Positions 9,670-19,580 of a DNA stretch of 55,735 nucleotides are shown here, piece by piece. Both the position numbers and the translations under genes were made by a program. The notes under the pieces are model-generated. The model was given only the letters and a program-made list of their open reading frames with translations. It was not told the origin of the DNA and did no database searches. Positions within the stretch are counted from its first letter, which is position 1, and every line of letters starts with the position of its first letter. Source of the stretch: Candidatus Harrisonbacteria bacterium (lineage in GTDB: Bacteria > Patescibacteriota > Minisyncoccia > UBA6257 > 1-14-0-10-40-38); assembly GCA_023245035.1 (NCBI GenBank), contig JAHFLD010000003.1:1-55735 (forward strand), given 5' to 3'.

Positions 9670-10479
9670 ATGCTTATTTATCTTTATGGTCCCGACGCGT
9701 ATCGTCGGAGCGCTAAGGCGAGCGAGCTTATGGCGCGTTTTTCTAAAAAAAATCCTCCGGTTTTGAACGAGGTTTTTGCTTTTGACGATAGTCTGACCAC
9801 GGATCAGTTGCGCCAAGAGGTTGGCCGATGCCTTGCTTTTCTTGGCAATCAATCGCTTTTTGGCGGTGGTGTTTTGGCGCACATTACGGAGCTTAAGCAA
9901 ACCACGAAGGAGTTGCTCGGTGCCTTAAAGCGAGAGGCTTTGAACGAGGATGCGAATCGGTTGATTTTGGTCAGCGTTATAAAAAAATTGCCAAAAGAGT
10001 TCGCATTTTTAGAAAAGCCGCCGGCGCGGATTTATGATTTTCCCTTGCTTAGCGGAAAAAAATTTGTTGATTTCTTGAGAGACGAGGCGAAGCGGCGCGG
10101 TCTTTCCGTTAAGCCGATATTTTTTGATCAAGTGGCCAGGCAGTACGAGGGGGATTTGTGGCTGGCCTTAACCGAGCTTGAGCGATTGTCTCTTGGAGGC
10201 GGCTTTCAAGCTGGTCATCAGGCTCCAGATTTTTTTGCACTCATTCAGCGTATTAAAGGTACTTCGGCGCTTTCTACGAGACTTTCAGCGCTTACGATGG
10301 CTTTGGAAAAAGAGGAACCAGCGGCTATTTTTAACGTGCTGGCTTCACTGGTTTCCGGCGAAACCAAGGTTTTGATGGCCGACTATGATTTGGCGGTTAA
10401 AGCGGGAAAACTGGAATACGATGACGCTCTCTTAGACTTTGTTTTGGGCGGTCAGCTTTTTAGCGAGGCGAGACTTTAA
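9670..10479 (+). CDS. holA: DNA polymerase III delta subunit
   Basis: MLIYLYGPDAYRRSAKASELM, delta-type domain architecture; ATG 9670 preferred. Confidence 0.75.
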   Translation: MLIYLYGPDAYRRSAKASELMARFSKKNPPVLNEVFAFDDSLTTDQLRQEVGRCLAFLGNQSLFGGGVLAHITELKQTTKELLGALKREALNEDANRLILVSVIKKLPKEFAFLEKPPARIYDFPLLSGKKFVDFLRDEAKRRGLSVKPIFFDQVARQYEGDLWLALTELERLSLGGGFQAGHQAPDFFALIQRIKGTSALSTRLSALTMALEKEEPAAIFNVLASLVSGETKVLMADYDLAVKAGKLEYDDALLDFVLGGQLFSEARL

Positions 10480-10698
10480 GCGGCTAGCGCGATTTTTTTT
10501 GATGAACTTGGTTTTGAGAACTTTATCAATAACTTGATAGATGGTGCTTAAATAGGTCGCGGCTTTTTTGGGATCGGTCACGAGCAGGTGCCGATACTCT
10601 TTGATGGCCGCTTTGATTTTGGCCTTGTTTTCCAGGTTGGCTTCGTGGCGCTTTTTGTTTTGGCGCAGGGCTTTTTTGGCGGAGGTTGTTTTGGGCAT
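10432..10698 (-). CDS. rpsT: 30S ribosomal protein S20
   Basis: MPKTTSAKKALRQNKKRHEANLENK..., basic helical S20 pattern. Confidence 0.9.
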   Translation of the reverse strand: MPKTTSAKKALRQNKKRHEANLENKAKIKAAIKEYRHLLVTDPKKAATYLSTIYQVIDKVLKTKFIKKNRASRLKSRLAKKLTAQNKV

Positions 10699-10782
10699 AC
10701 TTTTAAGTTATTGCAGTATAGTTAAGGAATGATTTTTTGGCAAGGGGTATTTACTTCTTTTTCCCCTAATTTGGAAGAGTAA

Positions 10783-10812
10783 AAAAAACCGACCCAAGGG
10801 TGAGTCGGTGTG
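10783..10812 (-). terminator. Intrinsic terminator of 10834..11334
   Basis: CCGACTCACCCTTGGGTCGGTTTTTTTT on minus strand. Confidence 0.75.
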
Positions 10813-10833
10813 GCTTCGTTCTTGTCGCTTGGT

Positions 10834-11334
10834 CTATTTTTCTGTAAAGGAATCGTAAGGGCTATAAAAGGACTTATCCAAGAAGAGTGTCGCCGTAATG
10901 ATCTCGAAGTGAGTCTCACGTTCCAACTCTCCGGCGGTTTTACCTCCGCGATCGGGTGGAAGATATTTTCCCAAACCGAAGATGAGATATTGGAAAAATC
11001 GCGCCACAAACATTATCTTGCTTTTACTCTTTCGACGCGCTTGTTCTAAGGTAGCCGCGCGGCCACATTCCTTGAGTCTCATAAAGAGAAGGCCAATGCC
11101 TTCGTCGGAGGTCTTCTTTCGAGTCCCGCATCCTTCGCATATCAAGTGGCTATTCCGGGAAATCAGATCGAAGTGCCGGTCGTAACGATATGCTTTGCAG
11201 GTTCTGCAGAAGTGCAAAGCCATCAGGCTATCTTTGACGGCGTCTTTCATCCATTCTTTTGGCGGTCGCTCGATGATTGTGATCCGAAAAATCTTGACCA
11301 GCAGGCGCCGGAGGAAACTTGGACTGCATAGCAT
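10834..11334 (-). CDS. Zinc-ribbon-containing hypothetical protein
   Basis: CRTCKAY...CEGCGT motif; own promoter and terminator. Confidence 0.55.
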   Translation of the reverse strand: MLCSPSFLRRLLVKIFRITIIERPPKEWMKDAVKDSLMALHFCRTCKAYRYDRHFDLISRNSHLICEGCGTRKKTSDEGIGLLFMRLKECGRAATLEQARRKSKSKIMFVARFFQYLIFGLGKYLPPDRGGKTAGELERETHFEIITATLFLDKSFYSPYDSFTEK

Positions 11335-11366
11335 AGGCGGGATCTCCTTTTTGAGGAACTGTGACT

Positions 11367-11395
11367 ACATTAGGTTCCTCTATTTTTTCTGTCAA
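11367..11395 (-). promoter_or_regulatory. Sigma70-type promoter
   Basis: TTGACA-N17-TAATGT on minus strand, upstream of 10834..11334. Confidence 0.6.
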
Positions 11396-11452
11396 TGCAG
11401 TCTTGGGAACTAAACTTCACTCTTAGCTTTCTTTTTGTTAATATAGTCGTAT

Positions 11453-11797
11453 ATGAACTTGTCTACTTCCGAGGTGCAGAAATTTAAAAAGCGACTTATG
11501 GGGATGAGTCAGGATTTAGAGAAGCAGGTCACGGAATTGGAATCAAAGCCGGCTGATTTTGGCGACGACGTTGACGCGATGGATGAGGAGAAGAACGAGG
11601 CCGAGGCTTTTGGATCCCAGCTTGGGGTCGCGCAGGCGCTTCGGGAGAGACTAGCCAATGTTTTGTCTGCTTTGCAAAAAATTGAAAAAGGCGTTTATGG
11701 CGTTTGTGAAAAGTGCCAGGGACAAATTGAGCCCAGTATTTTAGATGTTGATCCCGAGACGCGTTTTTGCAAGGCGTGCAAGCTGGCGCGCCGTTAG
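11453..11797 (+). CDS. TraR/DksA-family zinc finger protein
   Basis: YGVCEKCQGQIEPSIL...FCKACKLARR C4 finger. Confidence 0.85.
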   Translation: MNLSTSEVQKFKKRLMGMSQDLEKQVTELESKPADFGDDVDAMDEEKNEAEAFGSQLGVAQALRERLANVLSALQKIEKGVYGVCEKCQGQIEPSILDVDPETRFCKACKLARR

Positions 11798-11814
11798 ATG
11801 GCGGTTGGGTTCAC

Positions 11815-13347
11815 ATGGCCACACTGGCAAAAGTATTTTCAGCGGAACTGGATGGAATCGAAGCGCGTTTAATTGAGGTTGAAACCGACATCAATGTCGG
11901 TTTACATAGCTTTACGATTGTCGGCTTGGCGGATAAGGCGTTGTCTGAAGCCAAGGAGCGAGTCAATTCGGCGCTTAAGAATATTGGTGTTAAAGCTCCC
12001 AACCGCGAAAATCGCCGAATTGTGGTCAACTTGGCTCCGGCGGATTTTAAAAAAACCGGATCGCATTACGACTTGCCAATAGCGCTTGGCTACTTGCGGG
12101 CCAGCGGGCAAATAAAATCCGTTGACGTGTCGCGTTCAATTTTTGCCGGCGAGCTTTCGCTTGACGGCTTGTTGCGTCCGATGAACGGCGCCTTAAGTAT
12201 GGCGCGAATGGCGAGGGTGTTTGGTTTTAATCAAATTTTTTTGCCGGAAAAAAACGCGTCTGAAGCGGCGATGATTCCCAATGTTAAGGTTTTTCCGGTG
12301 CGCGGACTTTCGGAGTTAATCGCTCACCTTGAAGGGCGGGCGCTGATTGCGCCCCAAACGCAAACCGAGGTCGCGGAGCATACGGATTTTCCATTGGTGA
12401 ACATTGGAGAGATTAAGGGTCAGGCGACCGCCAAGTGAGTTTTGTTAATCGCGGCGGCCGGCGGACACAATGTTCTGTTTGTCGGTCCTCCGGGAACCGG
12501 CAAAACCATGCTCGCCCAGGCTTTAGCTTCTATCTTGCCGGCGCCAACGCTGGATGAGGTTATTGAGATGACTCAAATTTACAGCGCGGCCGGAGAACTT
12601 GGCGATCGGCCATACGTGAATTACCGACCGTTTCGCGCTCCTCATCAAACGGCGTCGCTGGCCGCGATTATGGGCGGTGGACAGACACCGCGTCCCGGTG
12701 AGATTAGCTTGGCTCATCGCGGAGTTTTGTTTCTGGACGAACTGCCGGAGTTTCGACGCGATCTTTTGGAGGGCTTGCGACAGCCACTTGAGTCGGGTCG
12801 CGCCACAGTTACCAGAGTGCGCAGTACCTTGTCTTTGCCGGCAAGGTTTATGCTGGTCGCGGCCATGAATCCATGCCCTTGCGGATTTTATGGAGATCCA
12901 GAGAAAGCTTGCACCTGCGCGGCTTATGAGGTGTTGAAGTATCAAAAGAAGATTTCCGGACCATTGTTGGATCGAATTGATTTACAGATTACCGTGCCCA
13001 GGATTACCATTGACGAGCTTCGCGGTGATACCGTTAACGCCACGCTTGCGTCTTCAATGCGAGAAAAGGTGCGGGCGGCTCGTTTGACCCAGCATGAGCG
13101 TTTAGGACAGGCGAAGCGCAAGTTTACCAATGCCGAACTAAGTTCCGCGGAATGTGACCGTTTGATTAAAATAGATCCCGGGGCGGAGAAATTTTTGCGG
13201 ACCATGCTTCAGCGATCCATGCTTTCGGCGAGGGGCTATTATCGAGTTTTGAAGACCGCGCAAACTATTGCCGATCTTGAGGGTTCAAGCATTGTGCTTG
13301 AAGGGCATCTGGCGGAGGCTTTTGGTTATCGCTTGCGCGAGGTTTAG
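11815..13347 (+). pseudogene. comM: ComM/YifB-like Mg-chelatase family ATPase, interrupted by one in-frame TGA at 12436-12438
   Basis: N-terminal ChlI/S5-like domain (11815..12438) and AAA domain (12442..13347; GPPGTGKTMLA, FRAPHQTAS, MNPCPCG) lie in one frame separated by a single TGA. Confidence 0.8.
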
Positions 13348-13349
13348 CT

Positions 13350-14132
13350 TTGACTGTGTTCTGCCTTTCTGTTATTTTTGTTTTTAGCACCTTTTTAGGA
13401 GATTGTCTTTTGGCAGTTCCACCTTCCGATGATCGGAGTCGTGCGCGGAAGAAGCCGACATTTGGCTATCCGCCTTCGTATCGGGGATTAATGCCGCTTG
13501 AACAGCAGATAGATTTTCTGGTGAAGCTTTTTAAGCTTGATCCAGCGCCAACTTTAGAGTGGATGGAAGAGGTTTTGCGGCCGCGACTCAAGTTGCCGGA
13601 GACGCTGGAGAATTGGATCGCCGTTCCTCGATATCAATTTATTTCGCCAATCTATGCCGAAGCGGTCGCCAAGGTTTTTAGCCTGCTTGTTCATGGAAGG
13701 CGATTCGCGCCGTGTCGCGATAAGTTTTTCGCGCCGGGAAGACTTCGAAGAAGTCATCGCACCATTTCAATGCGGCGAAGGTTGAGTGATTCACAAAGAG
13801 GGTGTTCGATTTCGGTAATGCCGATTCAGCTTGGGCGCTTACACCCCGGAGTGTCGCCGGAGATAATGGCGAAGAGTTTTTCCGAAGCAGAGTTCGGTCT
13901 AACCTTGTTTGATGTAATCTGTATCTTGTTGGCTCATCCGCAACTTTGTGATCATGAGACCAACTTTGGCATCTATTGCCCGGGGGACGAGGGAAGGGAC
14001 GCGAGGCAGGGTGTTGATTTTAATCTGACGCCTCAGTTTCTTTTCGCTCAAGGTCGGGGAGATCTTGAATTTGAGCTTCCGACTAGCAGGTTTCCTTATT
14101 GCGGTTTCGCGACCGCCTTCTTGGTTGTCTAG
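13350..14132 (+). CDS. Hypothetical protein, possible N-terminal signal
   Basis: 260-aa ORF; hydrophobic N-terminus; start codon uncertain. Confidence 0.45.
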   Translation: MTVFCLSVIFVFSTFLGDCLLAVPPSDDRSRARKKPTFGYPPSYRGLMPLEQQIDFLVKLFKLDPAPTLEWMEEVLRPRLKLPETLENWIAVPRYQFISPIYAEAVAKVFSLLVHGRRFAPCRDKFFAPGRLRRSHRTISMRRRLSDSQRGCSISVMPIQLGRLHPGVSPEIMAKSFSEAEFGLTLFDVICILLAHPQLCDHETNFGIYCPGDEGRDARQGVDFNLTPQFLFAQGRGDLEFELPTSRFPYCGFATAFLVV

Positions 14133-14170
14133 CAGTAAAAAGCCCTTGGTGTTGATTGCTCTCTAAGCAA

Positions 14171-14197
14171 ACCCCGCGTCTAGCGGGGATTTTTTTA
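14171..14197 (+). terminator. Intrinsic terminator
   Basis: ccccgc-gtcta-gcggggattttttt. Confidence 0.75.
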
Positions 14198-14234
14198 TAA
14201 TCGAAAAAAAACAACACCTTCTAATCCAAGAGTG

Positions 14235-15176
14235 TTATAATCCAAGCGAATTTATCGCTTCTAATAATCCTTTATAAGAAGTGCTGACGATGAAATACTT
14301 ATCGCCAAAGATGCCGTAGTTAAGAGCAACCCCAGGTTTGGCGCCGGTAGCGTAACGAGTGGCAAAAGTCTTGATCTTGCCGTCTTTGAAGCTTCCGAAG
14401 CTGCCGGTCGGGGCTAGATAAAATTTGCTGATATCGGCTGTTTCTATGGCTTTCATGTCGGTCATAACCGTGGTTGCGGCGGAGTTCGGTTTGAGCATCG
14501 CGATATAGCCGGGCCAACTGCCTTTGTCGTCTTTAAAAACAAAGCCGGTGAAGTCGCTCGTGAAAGCACCTAATTTTTCTTCGCTGATATCGGTTCCGAA
14601 GACTTTGAAGTAATTTTGCCAGCTGGCCGGAGTGCCGTCCTGGTCAACTATGGCGATTTCTTTGAGAGTGCTGGTTCCGGTTAGAGTGGCGGCGTAGGAT
14701 TGAAGAGCAGTCGTGACACTTGAAAGGAGGAGGTTGTTCAAACGGATTTGGTCTTTGGGAATTGGCGCCTTAAAAAATGAGGTGTGGATTGGAGTTGTTG
14801 GTTTTGGAGTAGTAATCGGTGTTGGGGCAGGGGAGACGGGCGCGGTTTTTGGACGGAGAAGCGTAAAGTAGGCAACACCACCGCCAGCCAGAATTAAAAC
14901 GGCGAGGCCGGTCCAGATCAGCCACTTGCTGTTGGGTGATTTTACCGCGCCGTTATCGGGTGTTGCGGTTTCCGGAGAAAATATCGGTTCGTTTTGAATT
15001 TCTTTCGGCAGAACGGTTTCGGGCAAGGGAGTGGCGTCACCACGCTCAACGGATTTAATATCCGAGGCCATGGTTCTAATGTTGACTTCGGGAATTGGTG
15101 GAGGACCCACACGAGGAGCTCCGGAATCATTAGGAGAGGTTTCACCGCTTACCATGGGAAGTTGATTGTCTGGCAT
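14235..15176 (-). CDS. Single-TM protein with Pro/Thr-rich linker and extracytoplasmic domain
   Basis: TM WLIWTGLAVLILAGGGVAYF followed by PAPTPITTPKPTTP linker; ATG at 15176. Confidence 0.65.
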   Translation of the reverse strand: MPDNQLPMVSGETSPNDSGAPRVGPPPIPEVNIRTMASDIKSVERGDATPLPETVLPKEIQNEPIFSPETATPDNGAVKSPNSKWLIWTGLAVLILAGGGVAYFTLLRPKTAPVSPAPTPITTPKPTTPIHTSFFKAPIPKDQIRLNNLLLSSVTTALQSYAATLTGTSTLKEIAIVDQDGTPASWQNYFKVFGTDISEEKLGAFTSDFTGFVFKDDKGSWPGYIAMLKPNSAATTVMTDMKAIETADISKFYLAPTGSFGSFKDGKIKTFATRYATGAKPGVALNYGIFGDKYFIVSTSYKGLLEAINSLGL

Positions 15177-15290
15177 ATGGCATAAAGGTAACACGACCAC
15201 TCACAGAGTGGGTGTGGAGAAGTAAATTAAGACTTACGCTTTTGGCGCATTTTTCTGAACCCTTAACCCCATACCCTCGATTATTTTTTG

Positions 15291-17402
15291 CTAATTGACG
15301 TTTTTGAGCGAGAGGCCGATTTTTCCACTAACCGGATCAACTTTGACGATTTTGGCTTTGACGCGGTCGCCGACGCGAACGACGTCTTCCACGCGTTTTA
15401 CGAAACCCTCTTTGAGTTCAGAGACATGAATCATGCCGTCATGGTGCGGGCCTAATTCAACGATGGCGCCGAATTCCATGATTTTTACCACCGGACCTTC
15501 TATAATTTCGCCGATTTTGAACTCACGAACGATGGCTTTGACTTCGTTTAAAGCCGCCTCCGCCTTGGTTTTGTCGGAGCCGGCGACGAAGACATTGCCG
15601 TCTTCTTCGATGTCTATGGTGAGAGCGCCGGTTCGGGCGATGATGCCGTTGATGGTTTTACCTCCGGGGCCGATGACCTCGCCAATACGAGACGGATCAA
15701 TCTTGGTGCGGAGAATTACCGGGGCGTAGGGTGAGAGTTCGCGGCGCGCTTCAGGCAGGGTTTTGAGCATGGTCGCCAAAATGTGGAGGCGGGCTTTTTT
15801 GGCGTCGGCGAGCGCTTCGCCTAAGAGTTTTGGAGTGACGCCGTGGATTTTGACATCCATCTGAATGGCGGTGACGCCACTATCGGTACCGGCAACTTTC
15901 AAGTCCATATCGCCGTAGTGGTCTTCGGGGCCTTGAATGTCGGTTAAGATTTTGTATTTGCCGGTGGTATCATCGGTCATCAATCCCATGGCAATGCCAG
16001 CGGCCGGTTTTTTGAGGGGAACACCAGCGTCCATTAACGAGAGAGTACCGCCGCAGACCGTGGCCATTGAGGAGGAACCATTGGAGGAGAGAATCTCGGA
16101 AACTAGGCGGATAGTGTAGGGAAATTCCTCGGCGGATGGTATCAAGTTGCGCAGAGCTTTGGCAGCCAAGTTGCCATGTCCGATTTCGCGCCGGCCGGGG
16201 CCGCGGAAGGAGCTGATTTCGCCGACGGAATAGCCGGGAAAATTATAGTGCAAGAGGAAGCGCTTTTTTCCGGAAAACTCCATGGTTTCCACCAACTGCT
16301 CGGCGTTCGGCGGGGCGAGGGTGGTAATGACCAGGGCTTGGGTGTTGCCGCGAACAAAAATGGCCGAACCGTGAATGCGCGGAAAGAGTCCGACTTCGGC
16401 GTGCAGTTCGCGAACTTCGTCGAGGCGCCGCCCATCGGGGCGTTTTTCTTTTTCAATAATATTTCGGTGAACGGCTTCGTCGATGGATTCTTCGTAAAAA
16501 TACTCGGCGGCGGCAAGTTCTTTTTCCGAAAGCTTTTCTTCTTTGAGAGCGGACATGACTTCGCCTTTGAGGGATCCCAGGGCGGCGGCGCGCTCCATCT
16601 TGTCTTTGATGTAAATGGCGTTTTCCAACTTGCCCGCGGTCATCTTTTTAACCTTGGTTTCCAATGATTCGCTATATTCTTTGAAGCTGTAGGTTGTTTT
16701 TTTGGCGCCGATCTTGCTGATGATCTCTTTTTGCCAAGTTACGAGGCGCTTGATTTCATTCCCGGCGTGCTCCATGGCGCGAATGGCGTTTTTTTCGGAG
16801 ACTTCCTTGCCTTCGAGTTCAATCATGTTGATTTTCTCGTCGGTGCCGGAAACGAAAGTGATCATCTCCCAGGGCTTGGCTTTGAGCGCGCTTTCGGTCG
16901 GGTTGGTCACAAAATCTGGGGATTCAAAAAACTTGCCGATTTTAACGCCGGCGACCGGGCCGTTCCAGGGAATTCGAGAGATGCCCAGGGCAACGGAGGC
17001 GGCGAGCATGCTGATAAAATCCGGATCGTTTTCCTCGTCGAGCGAAAGAATGGTGATGACTACCTGGACCTGGTTGCGCATCCGGTGATCAAAAAGCGGG
17101 CGGATGGTTCGGTCAATGAGACGTCCGGAGAGAACGGCATCTTCGGAGGCGCGACCTTCGCGGCGCATAAAGCGGCTGCCGAGGATTTTGCCCACGGCAT
17201 AAAAACGTTCTTCATAATCCACCATTAGCGGAAAGTAGTCGCCCTTTTTTTCTTCATCGGTTATGACGACTGTGGCCAGGACCGAGGTTTCGCCGTAACG
17301 GCCCAAGACCGCGGCGGTGGCTTGTTCGGCCAGGCGGGAGATCTCTATTTCTAGCGGTCGACCAGCGAAATCGGTTTTAAATTTTTGTCTTTGTAGGTCC
17401 AT
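15291..17402 (-). CDS. pnp: Polyribonucleotide nucleotidyltransferase
   Basis: Two RNase PH domains, KH (IGPGGKTINGI) and S1 domain at C-terminus. Confidence 0.96.
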   Translation of the reverse strand: MDLQRQKFKTDFAGRPLEIEISRLAEQATAAVLGRYGETSVLATVVITDEEKKGDYFPLMVDYEERFYAVGKILGSRFMRREGRASEDAVLSGRLIDRTIRPLFDHRMRNQVQVVITILSLDEENDPDFISMLAASVALGISRIPWNGPVAGVKIGKFFESPDFVTNPTESALKAKPWEMITFVSGTDEKINMIELEGKEVSEKNAIRAMEHAGNEIKRLVTWQKEIISKIGAKKTTYSFKEYSESLETKVKKMTAGKLENAIYIKDKMERAAALGSLKGEVMSALKEEKLSEKELAAAEYFYEESIDEAVHRNIIEKEKRPDGRRLDEVRELHAEVGLFPRIHGSAIFVRGNTQALVITTLAPPNAEQLVETMEFSGKKRFLLHYNFPGYSVGEISSFRGPGRREIGHGNLAAKALRNLIPSAEEFPYTIRLVSEILSSNGSSSMATVCGGTLSLMDAGVPLKKPAAGIAMGLMTDDTTGKYKILTDIQGPEDHYGDMDLKVAGTDSGVTAIQMDVKIHGVTPKLLGEALADAKKARLHILATMLKTLPEARRELSPYAPVILRTKIDPSRIGEVIGPGGKTINGIIARTGALTIDIEEDGNVFVAGSDKTKAEAALNEVKAIVREFKIGEIIEGPVVKIMEFGAIVELGPHHDGMIHVSELKEGFVKRVEDVVRVGDRVKAKIVKVDPVSGKIGLSLKNVN

Positions 17403-17462
17403 ACTTGTTTGATTGGTTTTTTGTTTAGATACAGCCTAGCGTACTTTATCGCTTTTAAGCAA

Positions 17463-17500
17463 TAAAAAGTCCCCGGCTACAAGCCCGGGGACTTTTTATT
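17463..17500. terminator. Bidirectional intrinsic terminator
   Basis: aaaaagtccccgg-ctacaag-cccggggactttttatt. Confidence 0.8.
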
Positions 17501-17511
17501 GACTGTCTGGT

Positions 17512-18075
17512 TTAGAGCTCCGCTGGTTTTTCTTCAACCGGTTCGGCGGGCGAGCGGCTTCCCGGGCGACGATTGCCGAGGAAGATGCGGGGCAGTTCTT
17601 CGATGCCGGTAAAGAGGTCGGCAACCTCTTTTAATTTACCGGAGGTGGTTTTGCTGAAGGCGGCGACCTCTACCTGGCGGCCAAGGCCCCATTTTAGATA
17701 TTCTACGAGGGGTACAAAGTCGCCGTCGCCGGTAACAAGCACGATCGCGTCCATAGAGCTCGCCATGCGGATAGCGTCCACGGCCATGCCAATGTCCCAA
17801 TCGGCTTTTTTGGTGCCGTCGGCGTTGATTTGAATATCTTTCATCCGGAGTTCGATGCCGGCTTGTTTTAAAGCGTCAAAAAATGAAGATTCGCCAAGGG
17901 TGGTTTCGGTTTTGACGACATAGGCGATGGCGCGAATCAGCTTGCGTCCGCCGACGATGGATTTGATGAGTTCCTTATAGTTTACGCGGGAGTGATAGAG
18001 ATTTTTGGAAGAGTGATAGAGGTTTTGGATGTCAAGAAAGATGCCGACCCGCTGTTCTTTGTGTTGGAGGTTCAT
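17512..18075 (-). CDS. NYN/LabA-like (DUF88) PIN-fold nuclease-like protein
   Basis: VGIFLDIQNLYHS, ADWDIGMAVDAIR, VLVTGDGDFVPLVEYL. Confidence 0.85.
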   Translation of the reverse strand: MNLQHKEQRVGIFLDIQNLYHSSKNLYHSRVNYKELIKSIVGGRKLIRAIAYVVKTETTLGESSFFDALKQAGIELRMKDIQINADGTKKADWDIGMAVDAIRMASSMDAIVLVTGDGDFVPLVEYLKWGLGRQVEVAAFSKTTSGKLKEVADLFTGIEELPRIFLGNRRPGSRSPAEPVEEKPAEL

Positions 18076-18080
18076 GCGAG

Positions 18081-18347
18081 TTACTTGTTTAGACCCATTT
18101 TTTTAATCAAAGCGCTGTGGCCTTTGGGATCGGTTTCCGCCAAATAGCTCAAGAGGCGGCGTCGTTTGCCAACCATTTTAATCAATCCGCGGCGAGAGTG
18201 ATTGTCTTTGGGGTGCGATTTTAGATGCGCGGCTAGTTCGTTAATGCGCTTACTGACCAAGCCGACTTGAATCGGCGTGCTGCCGGTGTCTTTGTCGTGG
18301 ATGGCGTGTTCTTTGACTACTAATTTTTTTTGCCTTGGAGTTAACAT
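18081..18347 (-). CDS. rpsO: 30S ribosomal protein S15
   Basis: GSTPIQVGLVSKRINELAAHLKSHPKDNHSRRGLIKMVGKRRRLLSYL. Confidence 0.96.
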   Translation of the reverse strand: MLTPRQKKLVVKEHAIHDKDTGSTPIQVGLVSKRINELAAHLKSHPKDNHSRRGLIKMVGKRRRLLSYLAETDPKGHSALIKKMGLNK

Positions 18348-18356
18348 AGCGTTACT

Positions 18357-19445
18357 TTATTTTTTTAATTTAAGGATAATTCTTTTTTCGGCCGGTTTAA
18401 CCGATTCTATTTTGAAGGTATAAGACTCGCCGAGAGTGAGCTTCTTTTTCATCTCTTCAACACCGCCGAATTCGGAAATGTGGATTAATCCCTGGATTTC
18501 CGGGTCCAATCCGATAAAAGCGCCGAAAGGATTGAAGCGAGTTACGGTTCCTTTAACTTCGGTTGCTTCTTTATACTTGGCATCGACTTTTTCCCAGGGA
18601 TCCGGTTTTAGGGCTTTAAGCGAGAGCGAGGCCCGACCGGCTTTGAGATCCACGATTTTGGCCTTGACCGCGTCGCCGATTTTGACGATCTCTTTCGGGT
18701 TTTCAATCAGCTTGTGATCAAGTTCGGAGATGTGGATTAGGCCTTCAATATTCGGATTCTCGGCAAAGCGCATAAAGGCGCCGAAGTCCGCTACGCCGGA
18801 AATAATGCCGTCTACAACTTGTCCGACGCTGTATTTATTCAAAACTTCTTCGCTGTTTTTTTCGACCATCTCGCGCTCCGAGAGAATCAGCTTGTTGCTT
18901 CGGGGTTTCAGATCCATAACCTTAACTTTCATGGTCGTACCGACGAGCTTGCGCAATTCATCCAGAATGCGGTTGCGATCGCCGTCGTCAACCCGCGGAT
19001 AGTGATCGGTCGCGAGGTGAGAGACCGGAATAAAAGCTTTAATGCCGTTTAGTTCGGTGACGAGGCCGCCGGAGTTGGCGCCGTTAATCTTGACTTCAAT
19101 AATAGTGCCTTGGCCTTGCAGGTCTTTAAGCTCTTCCCAAGATTTTTGCCGATCGGCATCGGCGAGCGAGAGCTCGACGAAGCCATCGTGGTTGTCTAGT
19201 TCAACGACTTTAGCGGTAATTTTGGCCCCAATCTCCAGATTTTTGATGATATGGGCGGCGTTCATGAATTCCACGCCATAGACCGTGCCGATGCCGAAGC
19301 GGCCAAGGTCAAAAAGGGCTTTTTTACTGCCGCGTTCGGTGATAATTCCTTCTACCAAGTCTCCCGGTTTTAAGATAGCCGCCAGTCCGGCGTTGTTTTT
19401 GAAAAGCTGGGTGAGCAATGAGTTATTTTTTTTAGTGGCGTTCAT
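18357..19445 (-). CDS. rpsA: S1 RNA-binding domain protein (ribosomal protein S1-like)
   Basis: Four tandem S1 domains. Confidence 0.88.
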   Translation of the reverse strand: MNATKKNNSLLTQLFKNNAGLAAILKPGDLVEGIITERGSKKALFDLGRFGIGTVYGVEFMNAAHIIKNLEIGAKITAKVVELDNHDGFVELSLADADRQKSWEELKDLQGQGTIIEVKINGANSGGLVTELNGIKAFIPVSHLATDHYPRVDDGDRNRILDELRKLVGTTMKVKVMDLKPRSNKLILSEREMVEKNSEEVLNKYSVGQVVDGIISGVADFGAFMRFAENPNIEGLIHISELDHKLIENPKEIVKIGDAVKAKIVDLKAGRASLSLKALKPDPWEKVDAKYKEATEVKGTVTRFNPFGAFIGLDPEIQGLIHISEFGGVEEMKKKLTLGESYTFKIESVKPAEKRIILKLKK

Positions 19446-19580
19446 GCGCTTGTTTAAAATTGGATTATAGAAGTCTAGAAAAAAAGGCCTAAAAAGTCAA
19501 CTCCTTTTGAAGCCGGTCGGGGCGATGTTTTTAGCTTGAACTCCGCGGCTTTTTTTGTTATACTCAAGTCCAGACTTAAT

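Noticed and set aside
12436-12438. Genome-wide UGA recoding (as in Gracilibacteria/Absconditabacteria)
   Set aside because: TGA terminates several intact genes in the window (ends at 1279, 24963, 25305, 44558), and the expected residue is Arg rather than Gly.
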